Assembly: GCA_021613335.1 (NCBI GenBank)
Contig: JAJTWR010000431.1
Span: forward strand, 1,302,001-1,366,000
Direction: 5' to 3'
DNA: 64,000 nt
From: Whitmania pigra
Taxonomy: Eukaryota > Annelida > Clitellata > Hirudinida > Haemopidae
The translations under genes were made by a program, and so were the position numbers. This document shows positions 37,301 through 47,405 of the stretch, piece by piece. The notes beneath the pieces are model-generated. The model was given only the letters and a program-made list of their open reading frames with translations. It made no database searches and was not told the DNA's origin. Numbering within the stretch: the first letter of the stretch is position 1; the number at the start of each line of letters is the position of its first letter.

Positions 37301-37786
37301 TCAGCGCACCCGATGGGGGATATCGCCCCCGGCGAGGAGATTTTCTTCCAGCTCGCCTGAGACTTCCGAGGCGTCGAAGAGCGACCGAAAGTTGCCGAGG
37401 GGCAATTCCTCCGGCCCAATGAGCGTCATGACCCAGAGGGACAGCTCGAAGGACGGAGCCAGGAGCCCGAAGAAGTGCGTCCGCACGTGGAGCTCCGGCC
37501 GAGCGAACTCGACGGGGTCACCATTGAGCAGGAGTCCTTGATCAGTCTTCACCACCACCCAGCGGCGGGTGGCAAACGAACGACGCAGTACGATGAGCCC
37601 CGTGATGAGCGACCCCAATGCCGCTACGAGTGCAAACTTTCCGAGCCGCGTCGCCGGGTCGAGAGAGGCAATAACCCAACAGGAAAACCCGACCCCAAAG
37701 AGCGAGACGACCGCATAGAACCAGTCTCGGGCCACATCGATGATGAGGCAGTCCGGGCGATTGTGCGTGAGTCGTACTGCGCGCAT
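37301..37786 (-). CDS. small membrane protein of unknown function
   Basis: A 161-residue protein. Two transmembrane helices at about 25-45 and 50-70 (FYAVVSLFGVGFSCWVIA; FALVAALGSLITGLIVL) are followed by a soluble domain with GLLLNGDPVEFARPELHVRT. This resembles many bacterial PH-like or DUF membrane proteins, but I cannot assign a family. ATG 37804 is an alternative start. It is divergent from the DUF4175-type gene by about 70 bases. Confidence 0.65.
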   Translation of the reverse strand: MRAVRLTHNRPDCLIIDVARDWFYAVVSLFGVGFSCWVIASLDPATRLGKFALVAALGSLITGLIVLRRSFATRRWVVVKTDQGLLLNGDPVEFARPELHVRTHFFGLLAPSFELSLWVMTLIGPEELPLGNFRSLFDASEVSGELEENLLAGGDIPHRVR

Positions 37787-37855
37787 GGCTCGACCATACA
37801 GCACAGCTTTCCTAGGTGAGATGAAATTGTTGAGGAGTCCTCGTACAATGGGAGG

Positions 37856-40843
37856 ATGTCCGAACCCGCGCTTGAGGAGTCCGCGCCCGCCCCCGCCGGG
37901 GAGGTGTGCCGAAGCCTCGTCGATAGAGTCCTCGACCGGGAGCGGCAGCTTCGGCTGATCACCTTAGCCCTCCTCGCCGTCGCGGTGCTCATCGCCGGGG
38001 TACTCGGTGGCGGCCTGCTCGGCGCCCGCTCCCCGCACCTCGCCCAATTCACCCTCGCCTTCGCGGTCATCGGCGCGTTTGGGCTCGCGGTGTTTGCCGC
38101 CGCGCAGCGGCGTCGCACGCCAGACTCCGCGGTCAAACTCATCGGCATCAAACAGCCGCGGATCGTCAGCGAGCTCCGCTCGGCCGTTGAACTCTCCCGC
38201 GCCCTGCCCCGCGAAAGTTTCTCGCCGGCCCTCGCCCGAGCCTTCCTCCACGAGGTCGACACCCGGGTCGCGCGCTTCCGCGCGGAGGCCCTCGTCGACC
38301 GGCGTCCGCCACTCCGCGCTGGCCTCGCACTGCTCCTGCTGCTCCTCGGCTGCGCAATTTTCGCTTCGCGCATCGGCCCCGGCCTGAAAGGCGCGCTGAA
38401 GCCGGCCGCGAAGGAGGCCCACGCCCGCACTCCGCTCACGGGAGACTTCGAGCTCACGTTCACCTATCCGCCGCATACGGGCCTGGAACCGCGCACCGTG
38501 TCCGCCTCGACCGGGGATGTGACCGCGCCGACCGGCACTGTCGTTTCGCTGGTGGCCCGCGCCGACCGGTCGGTTTCGAAGGCGCTGCTCGTGTTCAGCG
38601 ACGGGCGACATCTCCCGCTCACCGTCGAGGGCCGAACCCTCTCCGGGCAATTCACCGTCACCCAGAGTGGCCGCTACCACATTTCGTTTTTGGGGATTTG
38701 GGACCGGCTCATCGCCGAGGGCCCCGACATGACCATCCAGGCCCAGGCAGACGCGCCGCCGCAGGTTCGACTCATCAGCCCAGTCGGGGAAGTCGAACTC
38801 AAGCCGACCACCCATCAGGTGCTGCTCAAGTACGAGGCCGACGACGACTACGGCCTTTCGGCGCTGGAGCTAGCTTACGAGATCGACGGACAACCAGCGG
38901 AGCGCATCTCGCTTGGGCGTGACTCCACCCGCTCCCGGCGTGGGGATTACCTGTGGGATCTCACTCCCCTTAAACTTGAACCCGGACAAACCATCCGCGC
39001 GAGAATCATCGCCATTGACAACGACGCCATCAGCGGCCCCAAGTCCGGCACCTCCAGCAGCTTCACCTTGAAGCTCTACAGCGCCGAAGAGCACGTCCGC
39101 GCAGCGTTGGCGCGCGGAGCGGCCCTGTGGGAAAAATTGGTGGAACTCCTCGCCGACCGCTTGGAGAGCAATGACCGGACCCTAGGGGCGACCGTCGCGG
39201 CGGTAGGTGCCGGCTCGGCCATCGACTCTCGCGCAGCCATCCTCGCTGAAGACTTCGCGCAAGTGGTGCCGCTCCTCCGCGCAGACCGCGGAGCATCGCC
39301 GGTACTCGCGACCGCCCTTCGGAATTTCTCCCAAAAACTCAAGGCCGATACATCTCGTCTCGCCGCGCAACGCCGTGCTGCGGTCGGCCTTGCGAACCCC
39401 GGGGCCTTCTTCGCGCCGCTCATCGCCGCCGACATCGAGCGCCGTGAAAACGACGTGCTCTACTTGGAGTCGCTCCTCCACCGGCAACGCCTTGACGCTT
39501 TGACCTCCATGGGCAAAGAGCTGCGCTCACAGCGCCGACAGCTACAGCAGCTCATCGAAAAGTTCGCCAAAGCAAAGGATCCGGCCGTTCAACAAGCGGC
39601 GCTGGAGCAAATCGCGAAGCTGGAGTCGCGCTTGGGTGCACTGCGGCGCGGACTTGCGGAACTCAGCCAAGGCATGCGCGACGGCTTCATCAACCCCGAG
39701 GCCTTGCGCGAACTCTTGAGCGAAAAGAATATCGGCCAGGCACTCCAAGCGATGAAAGACCTTATCAAAGAAGGGAAGTCTGCGGAGGCCATGAAAGAGC
39801 TGCAATCCCTTGGTCTGCAACTCGAGGCGCTCCTCAATGGGATTCGCCAGGCCGGCAAGTCTGCGGGGCAAATGCTCGACCCGGCTCTCGCCCAGGAGTT
39901 TCAAGCGATCCGCCAGTCGCTCGAAAACTTGGTCGAAAAAGAAAGTGCCCTCGCCGAGCAGACCCGTGGGTTCTCCGACCGTGCCAAAGCTGCCGAGCGA
40001 CGAGCCCTCGCAGAAAAGGCTCCGGGCTTGTTCCGCGACGCGAAACGCACCCTAGACGAGCTCTCGAAACTCTGGGACCGCTCAACCGCCTCGAGTCCGT
40101 TCGTCGAGGCGAGTAAGCGCGAGGCCCTGCGGGCTCTCGACAACACCAAACAGGCGGTCGAGAGCGAGGACTTTGGCATGGCCCGAGAAGCTTCGGAGCG
40201 ACTCGCAGAGGCCGCGCGGTCCCTCGCCGATTCGGCAGAGTTGCAAGAGCTTCCGCGACAGGGGAACTCCCCTTCCCGCTCGCCGACCTCGGAACTTCGC
40301 CAAGGTGCCGAGCGTGCTCTCGACTTGGCAATGCGCATGCACGAGTTGTTACCCGGAGCGGGCCAGCAGCTCACCCCCGAAGCACGAGGGACCCTCCGGC
40401 AGCTTGCGCAAAAGCAGCAGGCGCTCGCTCAAGACGCTGAGAAGCTCATAGGAAAGTTCTCGGCCTTTGAGGAAAAAGCGCCCGTCTTTGGCGATGAGAA
40501 TCAAGAGCAGGTCCGAAGTGCGGCAGAGAAGCTCAACCGCGCCGCCAAGGAATTGGACCAAGGCGACGCCCCGCAAGGCTTTGGACAGCAGCAGAGCGCA
40601 TTGAAGCTCCTCCGTGGACTCCAGAAGTCGGTTGAGAAGAGTGCGACAGGCTCCGGCGGTATGCCCATGCCGTTGTCCGATCAGCGCAATGGCTTCGCCC
40701 ATGAGCGCGTGGAAATTCCCGACGAGGGCACCAACCGGGCCCCCAAAGAGCTTCGCCAGGAGATGCTCGAACTGATGAAGCAAGGAGCACCAGAGAGCTA
40801 TCGGGAACAGAACAAGCGCTACTACGAGGAGCTCGTCCGTTGA
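37856..40843 (+). CDS. DUF4175-type large membrane protein with coiled coil
   Basis: A 995-residue protein with three predicted membrane helices near residues 34-56, 64-84 and 154-171. A beta-rich exoplasmic domain (about 190-400) with repeated Ig-like strands follows, then a very long Ala/Gln/Leu helical coiled coil rich in KAKDPAVQQAALEQIAKLES-like text, and a C-terminal ELRQEMLELMKQGAPESYRE. This is the layout of DUF4175 (TIGR02302-like) proteins of unknown role. It is coupled by TTGA overlap to the peptidase-MA gene. Relatives often lie beside BatA/DUF58 genes, which here are 5 kb away on the other strand. Confidence 0.75.
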   Translation: MSEPALEESAPAPAGEVCRSLVDRVLDRERQLRLITLALLAVAVLIAGVLGGGLLGARSPHLAQFTLAFAVIGAFGLAVFAAAQRRRTPDSAVKLIGIKQPRIVSELRSAVELSRALPRESFSPALARAFLHEVDTRVARFRAEALVDRRPPLRAGLALLLLLLGCAIFASRIGPGLKGALKPAAKEAHARTPLTGDFELTFTYPPHTGLEPRTVSASTGDVTAPTGTVVSLVARADRSVSKALLVFSDGRHLPLTVEGRTLSGQFTVTQSGRYHISFLGIWDRLIAEGPDMTIQAQADAPPQVRLISPVGEVELKPTTHQVLLKYEADDDYGLSALELAYEIDGQPAERISLGRDSTRSRRGDYLWDLTPLKLEPGQTIRARIIAIDNDAISGPKSGTSSSFTLKLYSAEEHVRAALARGAALWEKLVELLADRLESNDRTLGATVAAVGAGSAIDSRAAILAEDFAQVVPLLRADRGASPVLATALRNFSQKLKADTSRLAAQRRAAVGLANPGAFFAPLIAADIERRENDVLYLESLLHRQRLDALTSMGKELRSQRRQLQQLIEKFAKAKDPAVQQAALEQIAKLESRLGALRRGLAELSQGMRDGFINPEALRELLSEKNIGQALQAMKDLIKEGKSAEAMKELQSLGLQLEALLNGIRQAGKSAGQMLDPALAQEFQAIRQSLENLVEKESALAEQTRGFSDRAKAAERRALAEKAPGLFRDAKRTLDELSKLWDRSTASSPFVEASKREALRALDNTKQAVESEDFGMAREASERLAEAARSLADSAELQELPRQGNSPSRSPTSELRQGAERALDLAMRMHELLPGAGQQLTPEARGTLRQLAQKQQALAQDAEKLIGKFSAFEEKAPVFGDENQEQVRSAAEKLNRAAKELDQGDAPQGFGQQQSALKLLRGLQKSVEKSATGSGGMPMPLSDQRNGFAHERVEIPDEGTNRAPKELRQEMLELMKQGAPESYREQNKRYYEELVR

Positions 40844-42489
40844 GCCCCCTCGCGCTGTTCGCACTCTTCGCGCTCGCCGCTAACGGCCCGCACTCCGACG
40901 AAGCACAGGTCGTCGAACAACACCTCGAAGCCTGGGACATCACTGGCGCCCAGAATGCGCTCTCGGCAGCCCGCGGTATTCCGGCGAAGACCTCCTCCCA
41001 TCTCGCCGGGCGCATCGCCTTCGAAGAAGGTCGGTACGATGCTGCGGAGAAGTTTTTTGCTGCCGCCGAGTCCTCCGGCGAAAGCGCCGCCTGGGCGCAG
41101 TTCGTGGGCGACACCCGAAAAGTTCTCTCGGGGCACCATGTGGCGGAGAGCAAGAATGTGTCCATCAGCTACCCCGACGGCGCGGAGCTCCTCGTACCCT
41201 GGGCTCTCGATGTGCTGGAAGGACAACGAGCGGCGCTGGAGCGACTCCTTGGTTGGGCTCCCCCGGGGAAAATTCGCCTCGAATTCGTCGACTCGGCGCG
41301 AGACCTCTCGGTGCTCTCGACGCTGCGCATCGACGCCATTCGCAACACCGGCACTGTCGCCATCTGCAAGTTCAACAAGCTGATGGTGCTCACTCCGCGC
41401 GCGGTCCTCACCGGCTACGACTGGATGGACACCATCGCGCACGAGTACACCCACCTCGTCATCTCCCAGAAGAGTCGCAACACCATCCCGATCTGGCTGC
41501 ACGAGGGCCTCGCCAAGTACTTGGAGACGAGCTGGCGCGGTGCGCCGGGGCTTGCCATGAGCCCGTCCTCCCTGACCTTGCTCGGTGAGCGGGTACGCGA
41601 TGGGCACCTCATCCCCTTCGCGAGGATGCACCCGTCGATGGCACTCTTGCCGACTGCGGAAGATGCGGCCGTGGCCTTTTCCGAGGTCTTCTATGCCGTG
41701 AAGCTCATCCACGAGCTCGGCGGCCCCAACGGGCTCTCGACACTCCTCTCCGAAGCCGGGCGGGGAGTTGATGAGCGCGATGCCATTCAGCGGGTCACGA
41801 AAATGCGCTTTCCGGAATTCGAGCAGGCCTGGATGGCCTCGCTGCGCACCCTGCCCTTCCCCAAGGATGCCATCCCGATTTCCACGAACGAGCGCAAACA
41901 AATCTCCGACCCCAAAAAATCTGCACCGGCTAAGGATGAAGTTACTTTTCAGGACTTCGCTGAGGTTTCCCCAAAAGAAGCCCGCCGCGCGGCGCACTTG
42001 GGAGAACTCTTCCGCATTCGTCGGAGATTCACCGCGGCCGCTGATTCCTTCGGACGCGCTTGGTCGTTGTCGCAGGGCCGCTACGAGTCTATCGGCAACA
42101 AGTATGCGCTCACGTTGCTCGAACTGAAGCGTTACGCCGACACCGAGCGGGTGTTGAGCGAAACCCTCGCCGCGCATCCAGGTTCGGCGATGACCAATAC
42201 CCACCTCGGTCGGGTCCGCTTGCGCGCCCGCTCCTGGGACGGCGCCTTCCGTGCCTACCGCGATGCGCTGGCTGTCAACCCCTTCGACCCAGAGGTGCAG
42301 ATCGGGCTCTACGCAGCCGCCAAGGAACTCTCGCACACCAGAGAAGCCAACCGCGCCCACGAAGCCGCCACGAAGCTCCTCGGTGTTGAAGAGCCGGAGT
42401 TTCAGCGCATCGTCCAGCGCTTCCTCGGTGTTGACGACCTCGCGCGCGCTGGCGAAGTCCTGCAGCCATCGACGAGCAGCGATCGCTAA
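40840..42489 (+). CDS. exported peptidase-MA-like protein with TPR repeats
   Basis: A 549-residue protein beginning at TTG 40840, overlapping the previous stop. A short signal sequence (SPLALFALFALAANG) is followed by a TPR-like segment and a gluzincin-type domain with HEYTH at about 201-205 and the third ligand in HEGLAKYLE near 223. Four or more TPR units follow in the last 170 residues (HLGELFRIRRRFTAAADSF; HLGRVRLRARSWDGAF). It is a probable periplasmic metalloprotease; the substrate is unknown. It converges on the Cys-rich lipoprotein gene with stop codons overlapping. Confidence 0.82.
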   Translation: MSPLALFALFALAANGPHSDEAQVVEQHLEAWDITGAQNALSAARGIPAKTSSHLAGRIAFEEGRYDAAEKFFAAAESSGESAAWAQFVGDTRKVLSGHHVAESKNVSISYPDGAELLVPWALDVLEGQRAALERLLGWAPPGKIRLEFVDSARDLSVLSTLRIDAIRNTGTVAICKFNKLMVLTPRAVLTGYDWMDTIAHEYTHLVISQKSRNTIPIWLHEGLAKYLETSWRGAPGLAMSPSSLTLLGERVRDGHLIPFARMHPSMALLPTAEDAAVAFSEVFYAVKLIHELGGPNGLSTLLSEAGRGVDERDAIQRVTKMRFPEFEQAWMASLRTLPFPKDAIPISTNERKQISDPKKSAPAKDEVTFQDFAEVSPKEARRAAHLGELFRIRRRFTAAADSFGRAWSLSQGRYESIGNKYALTLLELKRYADTERVLSETLAAHPGSAMTNTHLGRVRLRARSWDGAFRAYRDALAVNPFDPEVQIGLYAAAKELSHTREANRAHEAATKLLGVEEPEFQRIVQRFLGVDDLARAGEVLQPSTSSDR

Positions 42490-44816
42490 GGCTGGTCACT
42501 GCTCTTCATGACCGCCGAGCCCGGCTTCTCGTTTCCGTCGTGCCCGGCGCCACCGAAGGTTCCAATCCAGCGCTCCTTCGAAGGCGTGATGCCCTTTAAC
42601 TTGTAGAAACTGAACGCGGCAAACGAGCTAGCGAGCGGCGGGTCGCACTTGAGGCAGCCGGGTTCAAAGTTGTTATTACCATCGGTGGTGATGGCACCGT
42701 TCATCACCATCATGCCCTCATCGGAGATTTCAAAGAGCTGCACCTCAGTGCGGTTCGTCTTCAAAGTGATGGGGCATCGGAACGCCGTGAATCCATTTTC
42801 GACGTCGATCGCATGCAGTGTCACCGACCGCTTGGGGTTCGGATCCATTTGCGTGCTCATTGCCGCTGATTTTGAAGTCGTGAAGGCGAGCGCAACTGTG
42901 CGCGGGCCAAGCGAGGTTTGCCAAGTTGCGAGGCGAATCTGCTCTCCCCAGTACATCTCGTCGCTCGGCAAGGTGTTGGTCCAACGCTCCTTATTGGTTC
43001 CGGCTTGGTAACCGCGAAGATCGGTCCCCGTATCCTCCGGTGCTGGAATGACGAGGTTATTGGCGATGACCGCCCGGCCAACCGGCCGCGGTAAGCTGCT
43101 GACGACCTCACCGCTGCGGGCATCGAGGATTTCGCGGGAGTTCTCAAGGTAAAGAAGGCTTCTCGCGATAGCGAGTTCGCCGCCGCGCAGCGACGAATTG
43201 AAGTTCTTCCAGCGCAACACTCCGTCGCGGGTGTAGCTGATAGTCAGCATCTTCGGGCTCGGCAGGAGCGGCGCGAAGAGACTCAAGGTCGGCGAGAAGG
43301 TGATGTACAGATTTCCGACGACGTCGGTGGACACACCGTAAGGATGGGGATGGTTGCATTCGTCGAGCATCGGATCGTCGATGCGCGACAGAGAGATGGG
43401 CTTCCCGGTCGCATCTATCACCGCCAAATAATAGAGGCGACACTGGGTCGAGCCTCTCGCGTCGGCCCCCTTCGTCTTTCCATCGGGACCTTTCGGGTAA
43501 CCCTCAAAGATGGCCGCGAGGCGATCCGGAGCTTGTACGACGATGCGCGCGAGGTAGAGACTGACGGCGGTCTGAGCCGGGAAGTTCGGCTGGTCGTAAA
43601 TGTCGTAGTTCCAATGAATTCGCCCAGTCGAAAGGTCGATGGAAGTCACCGTGCCGTCTGGCGGCTGGTAGTCGGCGCACACCAATCGAGCATTCCAGAT
43701 GATGCAGCGTCGCACGTTGCCAAACAGATGGATGGGTGTGGTGTTCGCTCGGAGGATTGGCCGAGCGGAAAACCAACTGAGAAGGCTTGCTTCCCCGGAT
43801 TGTTCCAAGACGAAGTCGTGGTGCCCCACTTTCCGGTTGTTGGTTTCGGGGGGGGTTACCGAGGGGGTTCCCGGCGGAGCTTCAGTTAAGGAATCATAGC
43901 TCCACGTTGGCTTCAGCGTTGTGATGGTGCTGTCTGCGAAGCTGCAGGTCCCACCAGTGCATTTCCCCGCTGTTCGGCAGGGGGACTCTTCCGCACAGGC
44001 GTACCCATCTGGGAGCGCTCGCTTTACGCACTTACCAGCTATGCAGACGTCTACTTCGCTACAGCTATCCGCTGGGCCGCAGCGAGTTCCATCGACAACT
44101 GGCTCGAGCGAACAACCGTTCTTCGGGTCGCAGACCCCCATTTTACATTTCCCATCTCCCGGGCAAGGCGGAGCGGGCAAAATTTCACAGCCTACAAGTG
44201 GTTGGCAGGCCTTGAGCGTGCACTTGTTGCCATCGTCGCAACTGAGCGCTGTCCCGACACATTGCCCATCCGAGCACTTCCCTCCAGTGGAACAGAGCGT
44301 CTGGGTATTGCAGGTGGCTCCGTCCGCGCGCTTCGTATAGACGCAGGTATTTCTTTCGTCGTACTTCGCTTCGACGCAGTCGTTCGGCGGGACACATTTG
44401 GTGAGGTACGCAGAGCTACCACTCACGTGGAGCTCTGCAGTGAGGCCGTTTGGTCCGGTGACAGTCACTCGGTCTTCGACCGTCCGCTCACTGCCCGGAT
44501 CGATGGAGAAGGTGAGCCTCGTAGAACCCGGAGGAATCGACTTCGGCAATGTCGCGCGGAGCGGTTTTTGGAGCTCTCCCCAAGTCAGCTGAATCGCTCG
44601 GGTTCCAAAGTTGAGAATTTCGACTTCTCCCTCACGAGTGAGAGAAGCATTGGTGTTGTCTTCCTGAATGTAGAGCCAAACTTGATCAATGGAAGGTGAA
44701 CTTCCCGGCAAGCGAAACATGAGCCCGCCGGTAGTCGGGACGAGCTTGTCGCTCGCCGGACATCCAGCGAGCGCGACGACCAATAAAAGGTAGCGCCAAT
44801 GTGTGGCTCTCAACAT
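42486..44816 (-). CDS. Cys-rich beta-propeller lipoprotein
   Basis: A 776-residue lipoprotein (lipobox ALAGC, Cys19). A beta-sandwich-like domain with DNTNASLTREGEVEILNFG (about 35-125) comes first. A cysteine-rich stretch from about 140 to 300 follows, with over 20 cysteines in repeats of the type GKCSDGQCVGTALSCDDGN, as found in myxobacterial surface proteins. The rest resembles a PQQ-like propeller (STGRIHWNYDIYDQP; TRDGVLRWKNF). It probably faces the cell surface. No enzymatic residues are recognised. It is flanked upstream by an AT-rich gap holding its promoter. Confidence 0.8.
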   Translation of the reverse strand: MLRATHWRYLLLVVALAGCPASDKLVPTTGGLMFRLPGSSPSIDQVWLYIQEDNTNASLTREGEVEILNFGTRAIQLTWGELQKPLRATLPKSIPPGSTRLTFSIDPGSERTVEDRVTVTGPNGLTAELHVSGSSAYLTKCVPPNDCVEAKYDERNTCVYTKRADGATCNTQTLCSTGGKCSDGQCVGTALSCDDGNKCTLKACQPLVGCEILPAPPCPGDGKCKMGVCDPKNGCSLEPVVDGTRCGPADSCSEVDVCIAGKCVKRALPDGYACAEESPCRTAGKCTGGTCSFADSTITTLKPTWSYDSLTEAPPGTPSVTPPETNNRKVGHHDFVLEQSGEASLLSWFSARPILRANTTPIHLFGNVRRCIIWNARLVCADYQPPDGTVTSIDLSTGRIHWNYDIYDQPNFPAQTAVSLYLARIVVQAPDRLAAIFEGYPKGPDGKTKGADARGSTQCRLYYLAVIDATGKPISLSRIDDPMLDECNHPHPYGVSTDVVGNLYITFSPTLSLFAPLLPSPKMLTISYTRDGVLRWKNFNSSLRGGELAIARSLLYLENSREILDARSGEVVSSLPRPVGRAVIANNLVIPAPEDTGTDLRGYQAGTNKERWTNTLPSDEMYWGEQIRLATWQTSLGPRTVALAFTTSKSAAMSTQMDPNPKRSVTLHAIDVENGFTAFRCPITLKTNRTEVQLFEISDEGMMVMNGAITTDGNNNFEPGCLKCDPPLASSFAAFSFYKLKGITPSKERWIGTFGGAGHDGNEKPGSAVMKSSDQP

Positions 44817-45365
44817 TTTAGAATATTGAAATTATACTTTAACTTTGGAAATTGTCGCCACGTTCTATGCTCTCATTATGGCTAACCGCTCGAAATACGT
44901 CTAGCCCTCAGATTGGAGGCTGAAGGATACAGCTTAGTCCAGACTTTTCAGAGATCACAGAGGAGATCCTTTAACGCTATGGTCGAAAGAATCCAAAGAT
45001 ATTTAACTGATATCTTAGCTTTAAAGTCCGAATATTCATTCCAAGGTCGTCGGTATATAGACTACAGCCTTCTATATTAATTAAGTATTATATGAAGTAG
45101 GGGTAGTAGAGCCTGTGGATCTTGCGGATTGATGATAAGAGCCATGATTTCAGCACCTTAGGTTCAAATTTCAATTCAACAATTAACAGTTTCAAAACAA
45201 TTGCAACAGGGACCTTTGGTTTTCGGTTTTGAGAACGATTTCTCAACAACCCAATAGGCACTTTCCCCAAGAGTTCTGCATTTCTTGTGAGGAACGAGCG
45301 GGAATATTCATGCCAGCTCAGCACCTACATGACGGCGCACAATTGCTGGAAGTTTCTTGGAAAAT
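44817..45365. other. AT-rich intergenic region
   Basis: About 550 bases are markedly AT-richer than the rest of the window. Apart from the promoter at its left end I can support nothing firm in it. A 78-codon minus-strand frame (45088-45324) exists, but its composition follows the local AT bias and it has no ribosome binding site. The region could be a remnant of inserted DNA or a regulatory/nucleoid-protein binding region. Confidence 0.5.
44831..44858 (-). promoter_or_regulatory. sigma70-type promoter of the Cys-rich lipoprotein gene
   Basis: On the minus strand a perfect TATAAT (44836-44831) is preceded at 16 bases by GCGACA (44858-44853), which shares GACA with the -35 consensus. The predicted start lies about 8 bases before the ATG at 44816, so the transcript would be nearly leaderless; no ribosome binding site is visible. 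Confidence 0.55.
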
Positions 45366-47405
45366 CTACCGACGAACGATCACACCCTCAAAAAAATAGG
45401 CGACCGCGACCAAGCTGAAGAGCCAGGTCCATACCGGGGCGCTCTCTGATTCACCACTTTGTGTACTCGCGGTGAAGACTTCTTCCGATTCCAGCCAGCG
45501 CGCGAGGTCGCTCACCGATATCCGGCTTGATTCGCTCGCTTTCGGGTCGAGGTTTGCGACGAAAGAGAGTTCCGGAAGTGGACTTCCATTCGCATCGGCG
45601 ACGGTATAGCGGCCAGGTTCGGGAAGAACGGGCGTGGAGAATGATTCGTTCGTAGCGTCGACAGGCAAGGACTCTCCGGAGGGAGTCGTGAGGACTGCTG
45701 GTACCTCTCGGACCGGAGTAATCGTGCTTCGGTTGCCGACAACAGCGTAGACTGGCGGTCGCACATCAAGCGCATTGATGAGCCACGCTGCCGTGCGTTG
45801 CATCACCGGGAGGTAAGCAGTGCGCAGCGGAAAGTCGGTCCAAGATTGACCGGCAGACGAAGCGTAGAGAAGCACCCGCCCGCGTCCTTGGCGGGAAGCG
45901 AGCATCAGCGGTGCGCCGTCGTCGAGCGTGGCGAGGGTTTCGCTCGTGGAGGCAGTAGCGTCACTCTCAAAGAGCATGTAGCGGCGGAAGCGCGCGGCGA
46001 GCAGCCCTTCCCTGCCCCGGCCGGAAAACGGCGCGAAGATAGGGTGGTTTGCCTGGTACGAGCGAAGGAGCGCGCCCTGCCCGGGGGCGGTCTTCACCAA
46101 CCGGAGCTTGTTCCGAAGGAGTCCGGAAGCGTTCCATTCTTCTGGGCGAACGAGCTCACCCATGCTCACGAAGAGGCCGCCGCCGGTATTCACAAACGAC
46201 GAGAGCGCTTGGGCCTGCTCTTTCGTTATCGACTCGACGCCCACGAGAAATACAGCGCCGAACGAGCCGAGGTCACTGAAAGGGACACTCGTCGCACCGC
46301 GCACGGTTGTCTTCACGGGGCTTCCGGGAGCGGAGAGCGCCGCTTCAAGAAAATAGGCCTCGTCGCTGTAACGCTGCGAACTTGGGGAGCCGTTGATGAT
46401 GAGGCTGGTCGCGTCGTGGGGGATGTTCACGAGGAGGGTGCGGGAATCGTCTTCGCGCAGCGCATCGCGAGGCAACGTTCCCCGGACCTGGAAACTGCCC
46501 GAGCGAAGAAATTTGTAGGTGAGTGACTTCGACACCGTCTCTTGTGCGCCGAGGTCGACAAAGCCCTTGGCGACGACTGTGTCGTCAACCAAGAGGGCGA
46601 TTTCGAGGTCTTTCGCCGCGTTCGGGGAGAAGTTCTTCACAGTGAAGTTGAAGCGCCAGGTATTGGGGCCGAGCTCTGGGGTTGGCTCAGCGCGAGCTTC
46701 GATAATCGCTCGATTGTCGAGGGATGTGGAGGCGGCGACTTGTCGCAGGAGGATTTCCGGACGAACGCCCTTCTCTTTCGGCGGTGGCTGCTCGAACGAG
46801 AGAGTGCCGAAAGCGAGGGGGCTTACGAGGATGATGCGGCGGGTTTCGAGGGTAGCTCCGTCGAGGGAGCGCAGAGCTGTCTCCAAGCAGCGGTTCAGAT
46901 CCGCGGCCTCGTAGCCAGCCCGAAGCTCGGTGATGCCCGAAGTGAGCCGTTCGCGATCGAGAGTGAGCGGGACAATCGGCACGCTGCTGTTGCCGCAGGA
47001 GATGAGCGTCGCTTGTTCTTCGGGTGCCAAGGAAGCGAGCGCTGCCTGTGCGGCGCTGCGCGCTTCTTCGAAGATCGGTTTTGGCGAGCCCCAGCGAAGG
47101 AGCAGCGACGTGTCGACCGCGATGGCCGTAGCAGCGAGGCGGCGCGGGGCAGCGACGACCGATGCACTTTCGCGCTGTGGTTGAGCGAGCGCAATCGGCA
47201 GCGCCACGAAAATCAGCGTCCGGAGTACGTAGAGGAGAATCCGCCGTAGCCGTAGGCGCGACGCCATGCGCTTTTGGCTGCGCAGGAGCAGTTGCATGGC
47301 TCCGAACTCCACCGCCCGCGGCCGCCGACGGTCGAACAGATGGACCGCGAGAGGTACGAGTCCCGCAGCGAGGCCAAGGAGCATCCAAGGGTGTGCGAAG
47401 CTCAT
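45366..47405 (-). CDS. BatA-domain VWA-like membrane protein
   Basis: A 679-residue protein with the BatA N-terminus (FAHPWMLLGLAAGLVPLAVHLF), a second helix near 57-75 and a C-terminal helix near 655-675. Between them lies a von Willebrand-like domain whose metal motif is reduced (IAVDTSLLLRW in place of DxSxS). A CARDB-like beta domain (FTVKNFSPNAAKDLEIALLVD) and a glutamine-amidotransferase-like segment (GAVFLVGVESITKEQAQAL) follow. It is coupled by ATGA to the DUF58 gene, the usual pairing. The MoxR ATPase that normally belongs to this module is absent from the window. Confidence 0.85.
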   Translation of the reverse strand: MSFAHPWMLLGLAAGLVPLAVHLFDRRRPRAVEFGAMQLLLRSQKRMASRLRLRRILLYVLRTLIFVALPIALAQPQRESASVVAAPRRLAATAIAVDTSLLLRWGSPKPIFEEARSAAQAALASLAPEEQATLISCGNSSVPIVPLTLDRERLTSGITELRAGYEAADLNRCLETALRSLDGATLETRRIILVSPLAFGTLSFEQPPPKEKGVRPEILLRQVAASTSLDNRAIIEARAEPTPELGPNTWRFNFTVKNFSPNAAKDLEIALLVDDTVVAKGFVDLGAQETVSKSLTYKFLRSGSFQVRGTLPRDALREDDSRTLLVNIPHDATSLIINGSPSSQRYSDEAYFLEAALSAPGSPVKTTVRGATSVPFSDLGSFGAVFLVGVESITKEQAQALSSFVNTGGGLFVSMGELVRPEEWNASGLLRNKLRLVKTAPGQGALLRSYQANHPIFAPFSGRGREGLLAARFRRYMLFESDATASTSETLATLDDGAPLMLASRQGRGRVLLYASSAGQSWTDFPLRTAYLPVMQRTAAWLINALDVRPPVYAVVGNRSTITPVREVPAVLTTPSGESLPVDATNESFSTPVLPEPGRYTVADANGSPLPELSFVANLDPKASESSRISVSDLARWLESEEVFTASTQSGESESAPVWTWLFSLVAVAYFFEGVIVRR

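Noticed and set aside
35276..37360. 694-codon plus-strand frame
   Set aside because: Antisense shadow of the M13 peptidase, whose motifs are all on the minus strand.
40822..42360. 512-codon minus-strand frame
   Set aside because: Antisense to the peptidase-MA/TPR gene; no recognisable domain.
45088..45324. 78-codon frame in the AT-rich gap
   Set aside because: No ribosome binding site or homology I recognise; composition tracks the local AT bias. Could still be a decayed gene, but unsupported.
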